Positions 1-8,766 are shown, counted from the first letter of the stretch. The stretch: DNA of 64,000 nt from Chitinophaga filiformis (GCF_021646545.1 NZ_JAKIRP010000001.1:682001-746000); one strand, 5' to 3'. Notes: generated from the letters alone by a model not told the origin. Numbers and translations: made by a program.

Positions 1-1362
1 GCCAACTTCCAGATGCTGGATGCACCGACAGGTACTGCAGCAACAGCAACCGCTCAAAACTCTGACCTAAACAACCTCCTGGGGCTTGTATATGATGGAG
101 ATAACCTCCACGTCAGACAATTCTGGACTGGCGCCTATAGAGTAATTGCACAGGCCAACATGGCGCTTGATAAAATTCCCGGCATCCCAAATATGGATGA
201 GGCAGCGAGAAAAAGAACAATGGGTGAAGCAGCATTCCTGCGTGCATGGTCTTACTTCTATGTTGTAAGACTTTGGGGTAATGTTCCTTTGATCACAAAG
301 CCACAAACACCTACTTCTCCTGATTTCTATCCTGGCCGTACAAGCACGGATAGCGTATATGCGCAAATCGTTGCAGATCTGAAAATGGCTGAAGAATCCG
401 GCTTGCCATGGATGGACGCTTCCGGCAGGGTAGGCCTCGCTGCCATCAAAACCGAACTGGCAAAAGTATATCTGACTATGGCCGGCTATCCGCTGGAAAA
501 AGGTCTGGAATATTACAAGATGGCGGCCGCTAAAGCAAAAGAGGTTCTTGACTATGCAAAAACCAATACAGGCCAGATCAATCTGTTCGACGCTTATAGC
601 CAGCTGCATGACGTAACGAACAACAATAAGGTAGAACACCTGTTTGAAGTACAGTACCTGGCAGATATCGAGGGCAACCCGATGCAATCACTAATGCTGC
701 CAAACAACTCCCTGTCAAAGAATATCTCTGCCATGGGTAGCGGTGTAGGTAGTTCTATCCCTACTTCTTCTTTCTATGATTCATACAAGAAGTTTGAGCC
801 TAAGGATAAACGTACAGATCAGCAGCAGTTTTTCTTTACTTACTATTTCGTAGACGGTAAAGGCGATACATTCCAGTTAGACAAACCTTACATCTACAAG
901 CACTTCGATGTAGCAGCTCATGGTAAACCAGGCGCTCCCGGTACCGGTAGAAGTAACCTGAACATGCCTCAGATCCGCTTTGCAGAGACATTGCTGATCT
1001 ACGCAGAAGCGCAGAACAAGGCAGACGGTACTCCAAATGCTGATGCATATGCTGCTTTGAACCGCGTACGTGAAAGGGCGGGGCTGGATCCTTTATCAGG
1101 GCTGACACAGGGCGCGTTTGAAGAGGCAGTATGGCGTGAGCGCTGGCATGAGTTCTGTTATGAAGGCATTACGTGGTTTGACATGGTGCGTCTGAGAAAA
1201 GTATACAACGAAGACACTAATGGCTTCGACAACTTTGAAGGACACATTAACCAAAACTCCGGTGCCGCACTACAGAAGAAACATCTGCTGTTCCCACTAC
1301 CAATACAGGAAATGCGTAACAACATTAACCTGAGACCTCAGAATGACGGTTACGGTTCATAA
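1..1362 (+). CDS. SusD/RagB family nutrient-binding outer-membrane lipoprotein (5' partial)
   Basis: The reading frame is open from base 1, so the gene begins upstream and 453 residues are visible. SusD proteins are surface lipoproteins that bind glycans or other nutrients and sit as a lid on a SusC TonB-dependent transporter, which would be expected just upstream, outside the window. Family hallmarks are visible: a TPR-like helical part with FLRAWSYFYVVRLWG, a late segment with RFAETLLIYAEAQ and NRVRERAG, and a C-terminal WRERWHEFCYEG followed by WFDMVRL. The signal peptide and lipobox cysteine must lie in the missing part. A strong bidirectional terminator follows. The substrate cannot be inferred from this fragment. 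Confidence 0.95.
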   Translation, partial: ANFQMLDAPTGTAATATAQNSDLNNLLGLVYDGDNLHVRQFWTGAYRVIAQANMALDKIPGIPNMDEAARKRTMGEAAFLRAWSYFYVVRLWGNVPLITKPQTPTSPDFYPGRTSTDSVYAQIVADLKMAEESGLPWMDASGRVGLAAIKTELAKVYLTMAGYPLEKGLEYYKMAAAKAKEVLDYAKTNTGQINLFDAYSQLHDVTNNNKVEHLFEVQYLADIEGNPMQSLMLPNNSLSKNISAMGSGVGSSIPTSSFYDSYKKFEPKDKRTDQQQFFFTYYFVDGKGDTFQLDKPYIYKHFDVAAHGKPGAPGTGRSNLNMPQIRFAETLLIYAEAQNKADGTPNADAYAALNRVRERAGLDPLSGLTQGAFEEAVWRERWHEFCYEGITWFDMVRLRKVYNEDTNGFDNFEGHINQNSGAALQKKHLLFPLPIQEMRNNINLRPQNDGYGS

Positions 1363-1378
1363 GATCAGTTCCTTCCAA

Positions 1379-1427
1379 TAAAAAGAGAGGGCTTCGTTTT
1401 TTTGAAACGAGGCCCTCTCTTTTTATT
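1379..1427. terminator. Bidirectional intrinsic terminator between convergent susD and map
   Basis: An A-rich stretch, a long stem (AAAAGAGAGGGC pairing with GCCCTCTCTTTT, with further pairing inside through TCGTTT/AAACGA) and a T-run on the plus side form an intrinsic terminator. The A-run on the left gives a T-run on the minus strand, so it can serve both converging genes. Confidence 0.85.
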
Positions 1428-1436
1428 TACAATACA

Positions 1437-2201
1437 TTAGTCCCAGATCTGATTGGATGCGGTGAGGATCACCGGTTGTCCATCTGTTACTATGATGGTA
1501 TGTTCATGCTGCGCTACGAAGCTGCCATCATTGGTCACGAGCGTCCAGCCATCCCCCATATCATACGCGTAAGAGGCTCTGGTAGAAATGAACGTCTCAA
1601 TGGCAACAACACTATTCTTCCGGAACCGGTTCTTGTTCATACGGTCGTAGTAATTCGGGATCTCTTTAGGCTCCTCATGCAGGCTTCTGCCCACGCCATG
1701 GCCCACCAGGTTCTTAATGACCCTGTAGCCCATTTTCTTTGCTGTCGATTCTATGAGTTGCCCTATGTCAGCAATCTTTACTCCGCCCCTGATCTCACCG
1801 ATCGCTTTCTGCAATATCAGCTTTGAGGCATTCACCAGCGGATTATGATTATGAATATCGTTTCCCAATACAAACGAACCCCCGTTATCACCCCAATAGC
1901 CATTCAGTTCGGCTGAAACATCTATGTTCACCAGGTCTCCTTCCTGCAATATCTTATTGCCGGATGGAATACCGTGCGCTACTTCATTATTCAGGCTGAT
2001 GCAGGTCCATCCGGGAAACCCATAGGTCAGTTTCGGCGCTGACTTTGCCCCCATTTCATTCAATAGCCTGCCGCCATATTCATCCAGCTCTTTTGCTGAC
2101 ATACCGGGACAGGCATATTCCCTCATCTTCCTTAATGTAATCCCTACGGCCTCACTCACAGCCTGCATCCCCGACAGGTCTGCATTCGATGTTATAGACA
2201 T
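1437..2201 (-). CDS. map: Type I methionine aminopeptidase
   Basis: Removes the N-terminal methionine of nascent proteins; a cytosolic dinuclear metal enzyme. With the ATG at 2201 the protein is 254 aa, the usual size of bacterial type Ia MetAP. All catalytic residues are present: H76 (in NNEVAHGIP), metal ligands D94, D105, H168 (in VGHGVGRSLHEEP), E202 and E233 (in QHEHT). A longer reading adds 17 residues overlapping tmk; the start at 2201 leaves a 7-nt gap after the tmk stop and is preferred. The gene follows tmk closely and is probably cotranscribed. In many Bacteroidota map lies in the ribosomal-protein cluster, so this may be an accessory copy; that is an inference. Confidence 0.95.
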   Translation of the reverse strand: MSITSNADLSGMQAVSEAVGITLRKMREYACPGMSAKELDEYGGRLLNEMGAKSAPKLTYGFPGWTCISLNNEVAHGIPSGNKILQEGDLVNIDVSAELNGYWGDNGGSFVLGNDIHNHNPLVNASKLILQKAIGEIRGGVKIADIGQLIESTAKKMGYRVIKNLVGHGVGRSLHEEPKEIPNYYDRMNKNRFRKNSVVAIETFISTRASYAYDMGDGWTLVTNDGSFVAQHEHTIIVTDGQPVILTASNQIWD

Positions 2202-2208
2202 AATCTGA

Positions 2209-2895
2209 TTATTTTGTGATATTATGTATAATGGCTGCGTGGATGTCTGCAATAGACTTCATCTTTCCATCTCCATCAAAACAGGTGATCCTGGTAACGG
2301 AAGGATCAGTATCTGCTAATATTTCATACTCCCGCTTTACCGCCAGCTGAAGGGAGAAGTCCTTCTCATGAATGTCGTCTTTCCCATTCAGGTACTTCCT
2401 TTCCTCGCCGGAACGACGCTGTGTCAAGGCCTGCTCGGTAAAAGAAAAAGGAACATCCAGGTAAATTGAAAGATCCGGCTGGGGAATACGGTTGTACTCA
2501 TATTCAAACATGTTGATCCACTCACGCAGCTCTTTCTTCTCTTTTTCCGTTTGCAGCTTCGCACACTGGAATGCAATATTGGACAGTACATAGCGGTCTA
2601 CCAGTACCACATATCCACTGGCCAGCCATTCATTGATATTGTGTGCAAATGCCTTTCTGTCTTCGGCAAATAACAGCGCCACCAATTGTGGGTGTACACT
2701 TTTTACGTCTCCGAACTCGCCCCGCAGGAACCTGGCAATCAGTTCTCCGAATACGCCTTCCTGTACGATCGGGAAATGTACAAAGCGTGTCTCTATACCC
2801 TGCTTATTAAAATATTCCGTCAGTAAAGCGATCTGGGTAGATTTTCCGGCCCCATCCAGTCCTTCAATGGCAATAAACCTGCTGTTATTCTGCAT
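2209..2895 (-). CDS. tmk: Thymidylate kinase
   Basis: Phosphorylates dTMP to dTDP with ATP for DNA synthesis. The 228-aa protein has the P-loop GLDGAGKS at residues 12-19, the DRY motif at about 100-102 (DRYVLSNIAFQ) that contacts dTMP, and a lid segment LTQRRSGEE near residue 165. It is slightly longer than the typical 205-215 aa. It is the first gene of a likely two-gene unit with map. The 57 nt separating it from the hxlR gene upstream hold no obvious feature. Confidence 0.95.
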   Translation of the reverse strand: MQNNSRFIAIEGLDGAGKSTQIALLTEYFNKQGIETRFVHFPIVQEGVFGELIARFLRGEFGDVKSVHPQLVALLFAEDRKAFAHNINEWLASGYVVLVDRYVLSNIAFQCAKLQTEKEKKELREWINMFEYEYNRIPQPDLSIYLDVPFSFTEQALTQRRSGEERKYLNGKDDIHEKDFSLQLAVKREYEILADTDPSVTRITCFDGDGKMKSIADIHAAIIHNITK

Positions 2896-2952
2896 TAAAA
2901 ATCAGTTAAAACTATCTGCAAAGATACCACTAATTCGCCGTCAGACCAGCAA

Positions 2953-3330
2953 CTAGACTCCTGCAGTATATTTTTCGCGGGAGGCATAGATCCCCTGCAT
3001 ATGTGTCTCGGCCCATTCAGCCAGCGCCTCTAAATGTGGCACCAGGGAGTGCCCCCTTTCGGTAAGGCTATATTCTACTTTGGGAGGGATTTCCGCATAT
3101 ACTTTACGGATAACCAGCCCGTCGGCCTCCAGGATCTTCAGCGTGACGGTCAGCATCTTCTGGGAAATATCTCCGATCCCATGATGCAGCTGATTGAACC
3201 GCATTGTACCTTCTTTTCCGAGAACGAGAATGATCAGCATAGACCATTTGTCACCTAAACGGTCCAATACATTTCTTACAGCGCAGTTCCCCCCGCCGGA
3301 GGAACGATATTTTTCCAAAATATCCATCAT
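2953..3330 (-). CDS. HxlR/DUF24-family winged-helix transcriptional regulator
   Basis: A small (125 aa) dimeric MarR-like repressor of the HxlR family. The N-terminus has the family signature with a conserved cysteine, C16, in NCAVRNVLDRLGDKWS, followed by a helix-turn-helix (RFNQLHHGIGDISQKMLT) and the wing VEYSLTERG. In related DUF24 regulators the N-terminal cysteine senses quinones, diamide or other electrophiles. The gene is transcribed divergently from an NmrA-type reductase across a 150-bp gap that holds a promoter and an inverted repeat overlapping its start site. It probably represses the reductase gene. The inducer is not known. Confidence 0.93.
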   Translation of the reverse strand: MMDILEKYRSSGGGNCAVRNVLDRLGDKWSMLIILVLGKEGTMRFNQLHHGIGDISQKMLTVTLKILEADGLVIRKVYAEIPPKVEYSLTERGHSLVPHLEALAEWAETHMQGIYASREKYTAGV

Positions 3331-3393
3331 TTTAAAACATTGATAATCAACAATAGTTACTCCCAGGTAACAACCATACTGCGCGGTGCCTTC

Positions 3394-3424
3394 TTGTCAG
3401 ACATTTCCAGGCACCTTACTTTTG
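3394..3424 (+). promoter_or_regulatory. Bacteroidota-type promoter of the NmrA-like gene
   Basis: The -7 element TACTTTTG at 3417-3424 fits the TAnnTTTG consensus, and a TTG at 3394-3396 lies at the -33 position (23 nt start to start). The predicted transcription start is near 3430, giving a leader of about 50 nt. The same 23-nt spacing is seen at the purF and ccoI promoters in this window. Confidence 0.6.
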
Positions 3425-3441
3425 ACTTACTAAAAGTAAGT
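3425..3441. promoter_or_regulatory. Inverted-repeat operator, probable HxlR binding site
   Basis: A perfect inverted repeat, ACTTAC-TAAAA-GTAAGT, begins right after the -7 element and covers the predicted transcription start, the classical position for a repressor operator. It lies between the divergent HxlR and reductase genes. That HxlR binds it is inferred from position and symmetry. Confidence 0.6.
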
Positions 3442-3480
3442 AAAGGTAATTAAGTAACCAATACAGTAAATTAAAGGACA

Positions 3481-4359
3481 ATGGGAAAAATATTAGTAAC
3501 AGGAGTAACCGGCCACCTTGGTCGTATCGTATTAGACAAATTGCTCGGCAAAGTACCAGCTTCCAGCGTAAAGGTATTAGTACGTGATGAAGCAAAAGCA
3601 GGCCCTTTCAAACAACTGGGAGTAGAAGTGGCAATAGGTAGCTATGATGATAAAAGCTCGCTTGTAAACGCCTTCAAAGACGTTGACAAGCTGTATTTCA
3701 TATCCGGCAATGATGTTGCTAAACGTGGCCCGCAGCATGAAAACGTTGTGGGTGCAGCGGTAGAAGCGAAAGTAGGTCATGTGGTATACACGAGTTTCCA
3801 GCGCAAGAATGAAACAAGCACATCTCCGATTTATTTTGTCGCCTCTACTCACCTGTTAACAGAAGATCTGTTAAAGTCATCCGGTTTGAAATATACCATC
3901 CTCAAACATGCTATATACACCGAGATGATACCAATTTTTGCAGGAGATAAAATATTTGAAACCGGGGTTATCTTCCAGCCGGCTGGTGATGGTAAATCTG
4001 CGTTAGTGCTGCGCAGCGACCTGGCAGAGGCAGCGGTAGCAGTACTGACAGGAGAGGGGCATGAGAACCGCAGCTACGAACTGACCGGACCTGAAGCAGT
4101 ATCTTATGCGGATATAGCAGCAAAGATCTCTGCCATTACCGGTAAAAATGTTTCTTATGTATCACCAACTCCAGAGGTATTTGCAGCCGAGTTGGCAAAA
4201 GTAGGTGTACCATCAGAGTATATCGGGTTGTTTGCAGGATTTAGCGTGGCTACCAAAGAAGGGGAGTTTGCAAACGTCAGCACTGATCTGGAAAAACTGA
4301 TCGGCAGAAAAGGAGGAAGTGTAGGAGAATACCTGCAGCAGGTGTACGGAGGGAAATAA
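3481..4359 (+). CDS. NmrA-like / QorB-type NAD(P)-binding oxidoreductase
   Basis: An atypical short-chain dehydrogenase of the NmrA/QorB (YtfG) group, 292 aa. The Rossmann glycine motif TGVTGHLG is at residues 7-14, followed by VLVRDEAKAG, where such proteins read NADP(H), then KLYFISGND and HVVYTSF. The C-terminal third (YELTGPEAVSYADIAAKIS) is typical of the family's substrate-side domain. YtfG reduces quinones; the divergent HxlR regulator and operator fit a quinone/electrophile-stress reductase, but the substrate is inferred. The ATG at 3481 follows AAAGGACA and is the only sensible start. A strong terminator follows. Confidence 0.9.
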   Translation: MGKILVTGVTGHLGRIVLDKLLGKVPASSVKVLVRDEAKAGPFKQLGVEVAIGSYDDKSSLVNAFKDVDKLYFISGNDVAKRGPQHENVVGAAVEAKVGHVVYTSFQRKNETSTSPIYFVASTHLLTEDLLKSSGLKYTILKHAIYTEMIPIFAGDKIFETGVIFQPAGDGKSALVLRSDLAEAAVAVLTGEGHENRSYELTGPEAVSYADIAAKISAITGKNVSYVSPTPEVFAAELAKVGVPSEYIGLFAGFSVATKEGEFANVSTDLEKLIGRKGGSVGEYLQQVYGGK

Positions 4360-4392
4360 ATCATCTAATACAGCACACAGCGAACCATGAAG

Positions 4393-4434
4393 TAAGAAAG
4401 TACCTCGTTAAAAACCGGGGTACTTTCTTATTTT
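4393..4434 (+). terminator. Intrinsic terminator after the NmrA-like gene
   Basis: A perfect 12-bp stem (TAAGAAAGTACC with GGTACTTTCTTA) with a short A-rich loop is followed by TTTT. It separates the reductase from the AraC gene. Confidence 0.85.
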
Positions 4435-4484
4435 ACAGATGCGGACACCTCGTAACATTCGAATCAAAACCGTGTTCATATTGA

Positions 4485-5357
4485 ATGAAGCTGTCATATA
4501 AAAACAACAAGACTTCCGGGGAATGCAGGCTGACATTGGACGAGGAAGAATTCGACCGGTATTTTTATGGGAAAGACCGGAAAGACAAGCTGCTGACCAT
4601 TGCCTGGAACAGGGGAGAAACCCAGGAAGCCTTGGTGGATGGCGTACAATATAACTTCCCTTCCAATACCATCCTCTGCCTGATGGTTAATCAGACCTTC
4701 CAGTTTGCCAATCCGAAGTGCATTGTTGCATGGCAGTTTAACCGGCCGTTCTATTGTATCGTGGACCATGATAAGGAGGTAAGTTGTGTGGGCTTTCTTT
4801 TTTATGGTTCCCGTGATATGATGTTTGTTAAACTCGATGAAGCCAAACAGTATAAAATTGATCTTCTGCTGAAAGTATTCCTGGACGAGTTCGAAACAGT
4901 CGACAACATTCAGCAGGACATGCTGCAGATGTTGCTCAAAAGGCTGATCATTATCATTACCCGTCTGGCGAAAGAGCAATTCCTGAATGAGGACGAGCTG
5001 CCAGCATCAAAACTGGACATTGTCCGCCAGTATAATCTGCTGGTAGAGAAAAACTACAAGGTCGAACATCGTGTAAAGTTTTATGCAGATCAGCTGAACC
5101 GCTCCCCCAAAACCCTCGCAAATCTATTTGCCTTATACAACGATAAGTCGCCGCTGACCATCATACAGGACAGGGTCCTCCTTGAGGCCAAACGTCTATT
5201 GCTCTACACCGACAAATCATCCAAGGAGATAGCTTATGAACTGGGCTTTGCAGATGCGGCACACTTCAGCGTTTTCTTCAAGAAACTCACCTCTTTTGCA
5301 CCTTCCGATTTCCGCGGCAATAAGCCTTCCATCCTTACAGGCAACGACAGTTGTTAG
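4485..5357 (+). CDS. AraC-family transcriptional regulator
   Basis: The protein is 290 aa. The N-terminal half is a cupin-like sensor domain without a recognised ligand. The C-terminal ~95 residues are a classic double helix-turn-helix: RVKFYADQLNRSPKTLANLF is the first, then VLLEAKRLLLYTDKSSKEIA, and YELGFADAAHFSVFFKKL is the conserved second motif, ending FAPSDFRGN. It stands alone after a terminator and converges with the LysE gene 16 bp downstream. AraC-type operators (21-bp-spaced direct repeats) occur about 5 kb further on in front of the YHS operon; whether this protein binds them is untested. Confidence 0.93.
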   Translation: MKLSYKNNKTSGECRLTLDEEEFDRYFYGKDRKDKLLTIAWNRGETQEALVDGVQYNFPSNTILCLMVNQTFQFANPKCIVAWQFNRPFYCIVDHDKEVSCVGFLFYGSRDMMFVKLDEAKQYKIDLLLKVFLDEFETVDNIQQDMLQMLLKRLIIIITRLAKEQFLNEDELPASKLDIVRQYNLLVEKNYKVEHRVKFYADQLNRSPKTLANLFALYNDKSPLTIIQDRVLLEAKRLLLYTDKSSKEIAYELGFADAAHFSVFFKKLTSFAPSDFRGNKPSILTGNDSC

Positions 5358-5373
5358 ATAACTGGCTGCTGTG

Positions 5374-6042
5374 CTATTCATTACGGCCGCCTACCTGTCT
5401 TATCATCGCGACAGGCTGCACAATGAAGGCTTTATACAGTTGCGCCATGCCGGTAATCAGCAGTACAATGCCCAATATCCAGTTCAGGAGCACGTGTTGT
5501 TCTACCAGGTAGTCTATCAGTAACCGGCCTGCCAGTGCATAAGCCGAAAACGCGAGGGCTGTTCCCATTCCTATGGCCATCACGTAAAAGTTATGTGCTA
5601 CCCGGTTGTCACTCAGCAGATGTTTTGCTTTGAGCACTGCTGTCCAACCTATCCAGAACGGTATATGCAGGGGATTGATAATGCTTAGCAACACTCCCAT
5701 TATAAACGGATGCAGTGTGGTAAAAGGTGTTTCGGCCTGGAACATCTGTTTTTGCCAGGCGGCGGTAAGGCTATTAAAGGCCAGTAGCAACAATACCGCT
5801 CCCGTGATCAGGTGAAAGAACCATAATATCCGTTTCAGTTTTTCCAGCTGTTTCACTGCCAGCAATGCAATACGCACCAGCAGCATCTCGATAATGATGG
5901 CCGCCACGCCAAACATGGCGGCCCCTGCCAGGTTACCAGCAAAGCTGAAATTGGCTACAGTCAGGTTCAGCGTACCCAATGGCAGTGACCCTGTAAAACT
6001 GATCCCCATTGCCCATCCTATCATCCTGCTATGCTGTTTCAT
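5374..6042 (-). CDS. LysE-family translocator
   Basis: An inner-membrane exporter of 222 aa with about six hydrophobic segments. The family start is clear: MGISFTGSLPLGTLNLTVAN matches the LysE/RhtB pattern of a Pro-Leu-Gly loop after the first helix. LysE proteins export amino acids or small modified metabolites by proton antiport. It is the last gene of the six-gene minus-strand operon and overlaps the preceding gene by 4 nt, which implies translational coupling. Placed after an ATP-grasp ligase gene, it may export the product of that enzyme; this is inference. Confidence 0.88.
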   Translation of the reverse strand: MKQHSRMIGWAMGISFTGSLPLGTLNLTVANFSFAGNLAGAAMFGVAAIIIEMLLVRIALLAVKQLEKLKRILWFFHLITGAVLLLLAFNSLTAAWQKQMFQAETPFTTLHPFIMGVLLSIINPLHIPFWIGWTAVLKAKHLLSDNRVAHNFYVMAIGMGTALAFSAYALAGRLLIDYLVEQHVLLNWILGIVLLITGMAQLYKAFIVQPVAMIRQVGGRNE

Positions 6043-7841
6043 AACTGTCTTACCCGCTTTAAGTGCCTTGTGTGCTGCTGTAACATTTTAATCCCTTCTG
6101 TAATATCCATTAAGGAGAGGCCTCTTCGTTCCGCATTCAGCCTGCTGATGCTGTACAGTATCTTCCAGTGCCGGCATATTTCTTTCCAGGCAAATAACAG
6201 TGAATGCCCGGGATCATAGATGTGCGTAGGTTCGCTGCCAGCACCGTTTAACTCTATAATAGAGAAATGCCTGCCCTCATTCAAATCGTCCCAACTTTTA
6301 AACTTAATATCCATACGGCCATAATAGAAGCCGGGAACCTGTTTACAAACAGCGTCTATCACATCAATTAGCTGCGCATTGATCCTGTTGCGCTGGTCAA
6401 TGAACAGGGCGCCCCGGCTGTGGTTACCATACGGCACTACCACCTGACTGACTCCGGCGGGCAATACAATATTCAACGTAGCTCCCAGCGTCATACGCAG
6501 GGCAGGTAGCTGCAATAATGCCCGGTCCTGTTTTTCGAGCAACGCTGCGATGGTCAAGTGTCCATCACCGGTAACAGACAGGAACTCCTTCCCGACAATA
6601 CCGGAAATATGTCCTTTCTTCTCTCCCGGCATACGATAATAGAAAATGCCTGCTTCCAGCTCATAATCAATATATTCCTGCACGATGAAATCTACTTTAC
6701 TCAACCGGCAATATTCATCCAGGTCAGCCGGGGAATGCAGCAGTTTTACCTGCATACCCCGTTCTCCCATATCCGGTTTGGCGATTAACGGGAAGGTCAT
6801 TGTCTCCTCCTTCAGCTGATCGATGATGATTTCCGGATCTGTACCGGAGTGGCATAATTGTGTTTTCGGATAATATTGCCGGGGGATCAGGGTATAGATC
6901 TCGCTTTTACGCTCCTGTGCAAAACCCGCGTTCCTGATACCCGGATTAGCGGCGCTGAAGAAAAACAAGGACCGGGCTTTTATACTTAGCCAGAGCCAGT
7001 AAACATATACGGGACCGTAAATAAGGTAAGCAGGCCAGTATTCCCAGTGGAAAATTCTTATCATCATTCTCCGGACAGATAGCCACCATTTGCGTGCACC
7101 AGTGTTCCGTATAGTTGTGGCAGTACTTTTCGGTAAGACAAATATCTTCTCTGTATCGTTTCCTGCCTGCAGATCTTTGTATCGCATCTCTAATTGGCCG
7201 GCTGCTATATACACCGATGTAATGCTGACAGTGCTGATCTTATCCTCCCGGTTCATGACCAGGTTATTTCTCACATCGCCCGTTCCCGCATACTGATGAA
7301 AACGAAGGACCTCTTCACTATTTACCTGGACATGCTGCTGATCGATCCAGTCGCTAAACCATTGTTCTCTTTCACGCGCTTCCAGCTCATCGTACAAAGT
7401 GACGGAAGACCAGATGTAGGCCTTCGCTGCATCGAGCAACAGGCGATGTTTTTTGATGCCATCCCAGCGGTGTTCCCAGAGATTTCCTCTCACAAAAAGG
7501 ATCAGTGTAAAAGGCTCTATTCCTTCAAGGTCTGTTTCCTCGAACCGCCGTTCAGGGTCGTGAGCTGCTATTACATCCAGTAATATCAACCCACGACTCC
7601 TGCGGTACGGCGGTTGACGCAAGTGTTTTGTAAACGCTCCATTCAGCAGCACTACAGCGTCTCCATTGTCTTTCAGTGCAATCCAACTACCACCGGCATC
7701 CGGGTCTTTTGGAAAGAGCAATGTGTAGCCCTCGCCATAGACATATTCCGGACGCAATGCACGCCCTCTACGTGCATGCTCATCCCTGTTGGAAGTAAGG
7801 TAAACGCCTGTTGCTGTTGGTATAACGGTTACTGTACACAT
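6039..7841 (-). CDS. NRDE (TANGO2-like) domain fused to an ATP-grasp ligase domain
   Basis: A 600-aa two-part protein. Residues 1-245 are an NRDE/TANGO2 domain: MCTV puts a cysteine at position 2, as expected of an N-terminal-nucleophile-type fold, and the name-giving N18-R19-D20-E21 is present. Residues ~265-300 are aromatic and hydrophobic (YWPAYLIYGPVYVYWLWL), probably membrane-associated. Residues ~310-600 resemble D-Ala-D-Ala-ligase-like ATP-grasp enzymes: K355 in AKPD, E389 in QEYIDYE, D511 in MDIKF, and metal ligands E530 and N532 in IELNGAGSEP. The frame is continuous, so the fusion is real in this sequence. The gene overlaps dinB by 13 nt and lysE by 4 nt. The reaction is unknown; an amide- or peptide-bond-forming activity is inferred from the fold. 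Confidence 0.82.
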   Translation of the reverse strand: MCTVTVIPTATGVYLTSNRDEHARRGRALRPEYVYGEGYTLLFPKDPDAGGSWIALKDNGDAVVLLNGAFTKHLRQPPYRRSRGLILLDVIAAHDPERRFEETDLEGIEPFTLILFVRGNLWEHRWDGIKKHRLLLDAAKAYIWSSVTLYDELEAREREQWFSDWIDQQHVQVNSEEVLRFHQYAGTGDVRNNLVMNREDKISTVSITSVYIAAGQLEMRYKDLQAGNDTEKIFVLPKSTATTIRNTGARKWWLSVRRMMIRIFHWEYWPAYLIYGPVYVYWLWLSIKARSLFFFSAANPGIRNAGFAQERKSEIYTLIPRQYYPKTQLCHSGTDPEIIIDQLKEETMTFPLIAKPDMGERGMQVKLLHSPADLDEYCRLSKVDFIVQEYIDYELEAGIFYYRMPGEKKGHISGIVGKEFLSVTGDGHLTIAALLEKQDRALLQLPALRMTLGATLNIVLPAGVSQVVVPYGNHSRGALFIDQRNRINAQLIDVIDAVCKQVPGFYYGRMDIKFKSWDDLNEGRHFSIIELNGAGSEPTHIYDPGHSLLFAWKEICRHWKILYSISRLNAERRGLSLMDITEGIKMLQQHTRHLKRVRQL

Positions 7842-8344
7842 GCATTCCTGTGTTTTAGCGTAGAAATGGCTACCCCGAAGTCTTCGGGCAGCACAATGGT
7901 TGACACCGCATTTACTCCGATTCTCAGTAAGGCCATGTGATGGACGGTATGTTCCAGGTTATAGACCAGTTCACGGCTGTAATTTGTTTCTACGAATTCT
8001 CCTTCCTCACTATCACTGCTGTAATCAATGGCCAGGAGTAGTTTCCTGTTTTCTTTCTCCAGTGAGGACATGACCATTATCAAACTGTTAATGGCGCATG
8101 CTCTGCTGGTCTCTATGCTGTAATCTCTTTTTCTTTTGTCATAGTCGACGGTTCCGGTGCCATAGCCAGCGTTCAGCTCCTGAAAAAACTCAATGATATG
8201 CCTTGTATGCTGTCCGAGCGTAGCGTTGGAGAGTAGTTTTATCTGGCACACATACTGTTCATCCGTAAGGTGCTCCAGCAGGTCCTGCAATTGCATAAGC
8301 AAACCTGCCAGAGGAGCCGTCACCTGTGATACTGAGGTTGTCAT
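7829..8344 (-). CDS. DinB-like four-helix-bundle protein
   Basis: The 171-aa protein has the DinB/YfiT pattern of metal-binding histidines: H46/H49 in LGQHTRHIIEF and H132/H135/H136 in EHTVHHMALLRIG. DinB-like proteins include nickel- or zinc-dependent thiol S-transferases (mycothiol and bacillithiol types); which thiol this one uses, if any, cannot be told. Start and stop overlap both neighbours (4 nt with DoxX, 13 nt with the NRDE/ATP-grasp gene), so it is translated as part of the operon. Confidence 0.82.
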   Translation of the reverse strand: MTTSVSQVTAPLAGLLMQLQDLLEHLTDEQYVCQIKLLSNATLGQHTRHIIEFFQELNAGYGTGTVDYDKRKRDYSIETSRACAINSLIMVMSSLEKENRKLLLAIDYSSDSEEGEFVETNYSRELVYNLEHTVHHMALLRIGVNAVSTIVLPEDFGVAISTLKHRNACVQ

Positions 8345-8742
8345 AACACTGTAGATTTGGGCTTAAAAAGCAAATGAAGCACCTGCGCTCTGTACAGCCA
8401 CGCCAGCACAGCGCTGCTCACAAATACCAGCAACGCATATGTGAACAGCAATCCACCATCATCCTGTACAACAATACCAAGTTTAGTGAGGTGGGAGAGG
8501 AGTGCCCCGGCCATTAATCCGGTAGCTAATACAGCCCCGAAGCCGGTTGTACGTGGATAAAGGATCAGGATGGATGCGATCAGTTCCAGGATGCCGATCC
8601 CTACGCGGCCCCAGGGTTCCATACCCAGTGTAGAAAAGATGTAAACAGATTCTGGCGCGGCAGTAAACTTGAAGAATAGTGTCTGCAACATAATAATCGT
8701 AGCCACCAGCCGCAATATCCAAAGAATGACAACTTTGATCAT
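8341..8742 (-). CDS. DoxX-family small membrane protein
   Basis: The 133-aa protein has four predicted transmembrane helices with the DoxX layout: an N-terminal helix ILRLVATIIMLQTLFFKF, the conserved GRVGIGILELIASILILYP, then two further helices. DoxX proteins are linked to quinol oxidation or membrane redox stress in other bacteria, but most members lack a defined reaction. It lies 24 nt after the YHS lipoprotein gene and overlaps dinB by 4 nt. Confidence 0.85.
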   Translation of the reverse strand: MIKVVILWILRLVATIIMLQTLFFKFTAAPESVYIFSTLGMEPWGRVGIGILELIASILILYPRTTGFGAVLATGLMAGALLSHLTKLGIVVQDDGGLLFTYALLVFVSSAVLAWLYRAQVLHLLFKPKSTVL

Positions 8743-8766
8743 AGAACTATTTTTAGTCGTTGATGA

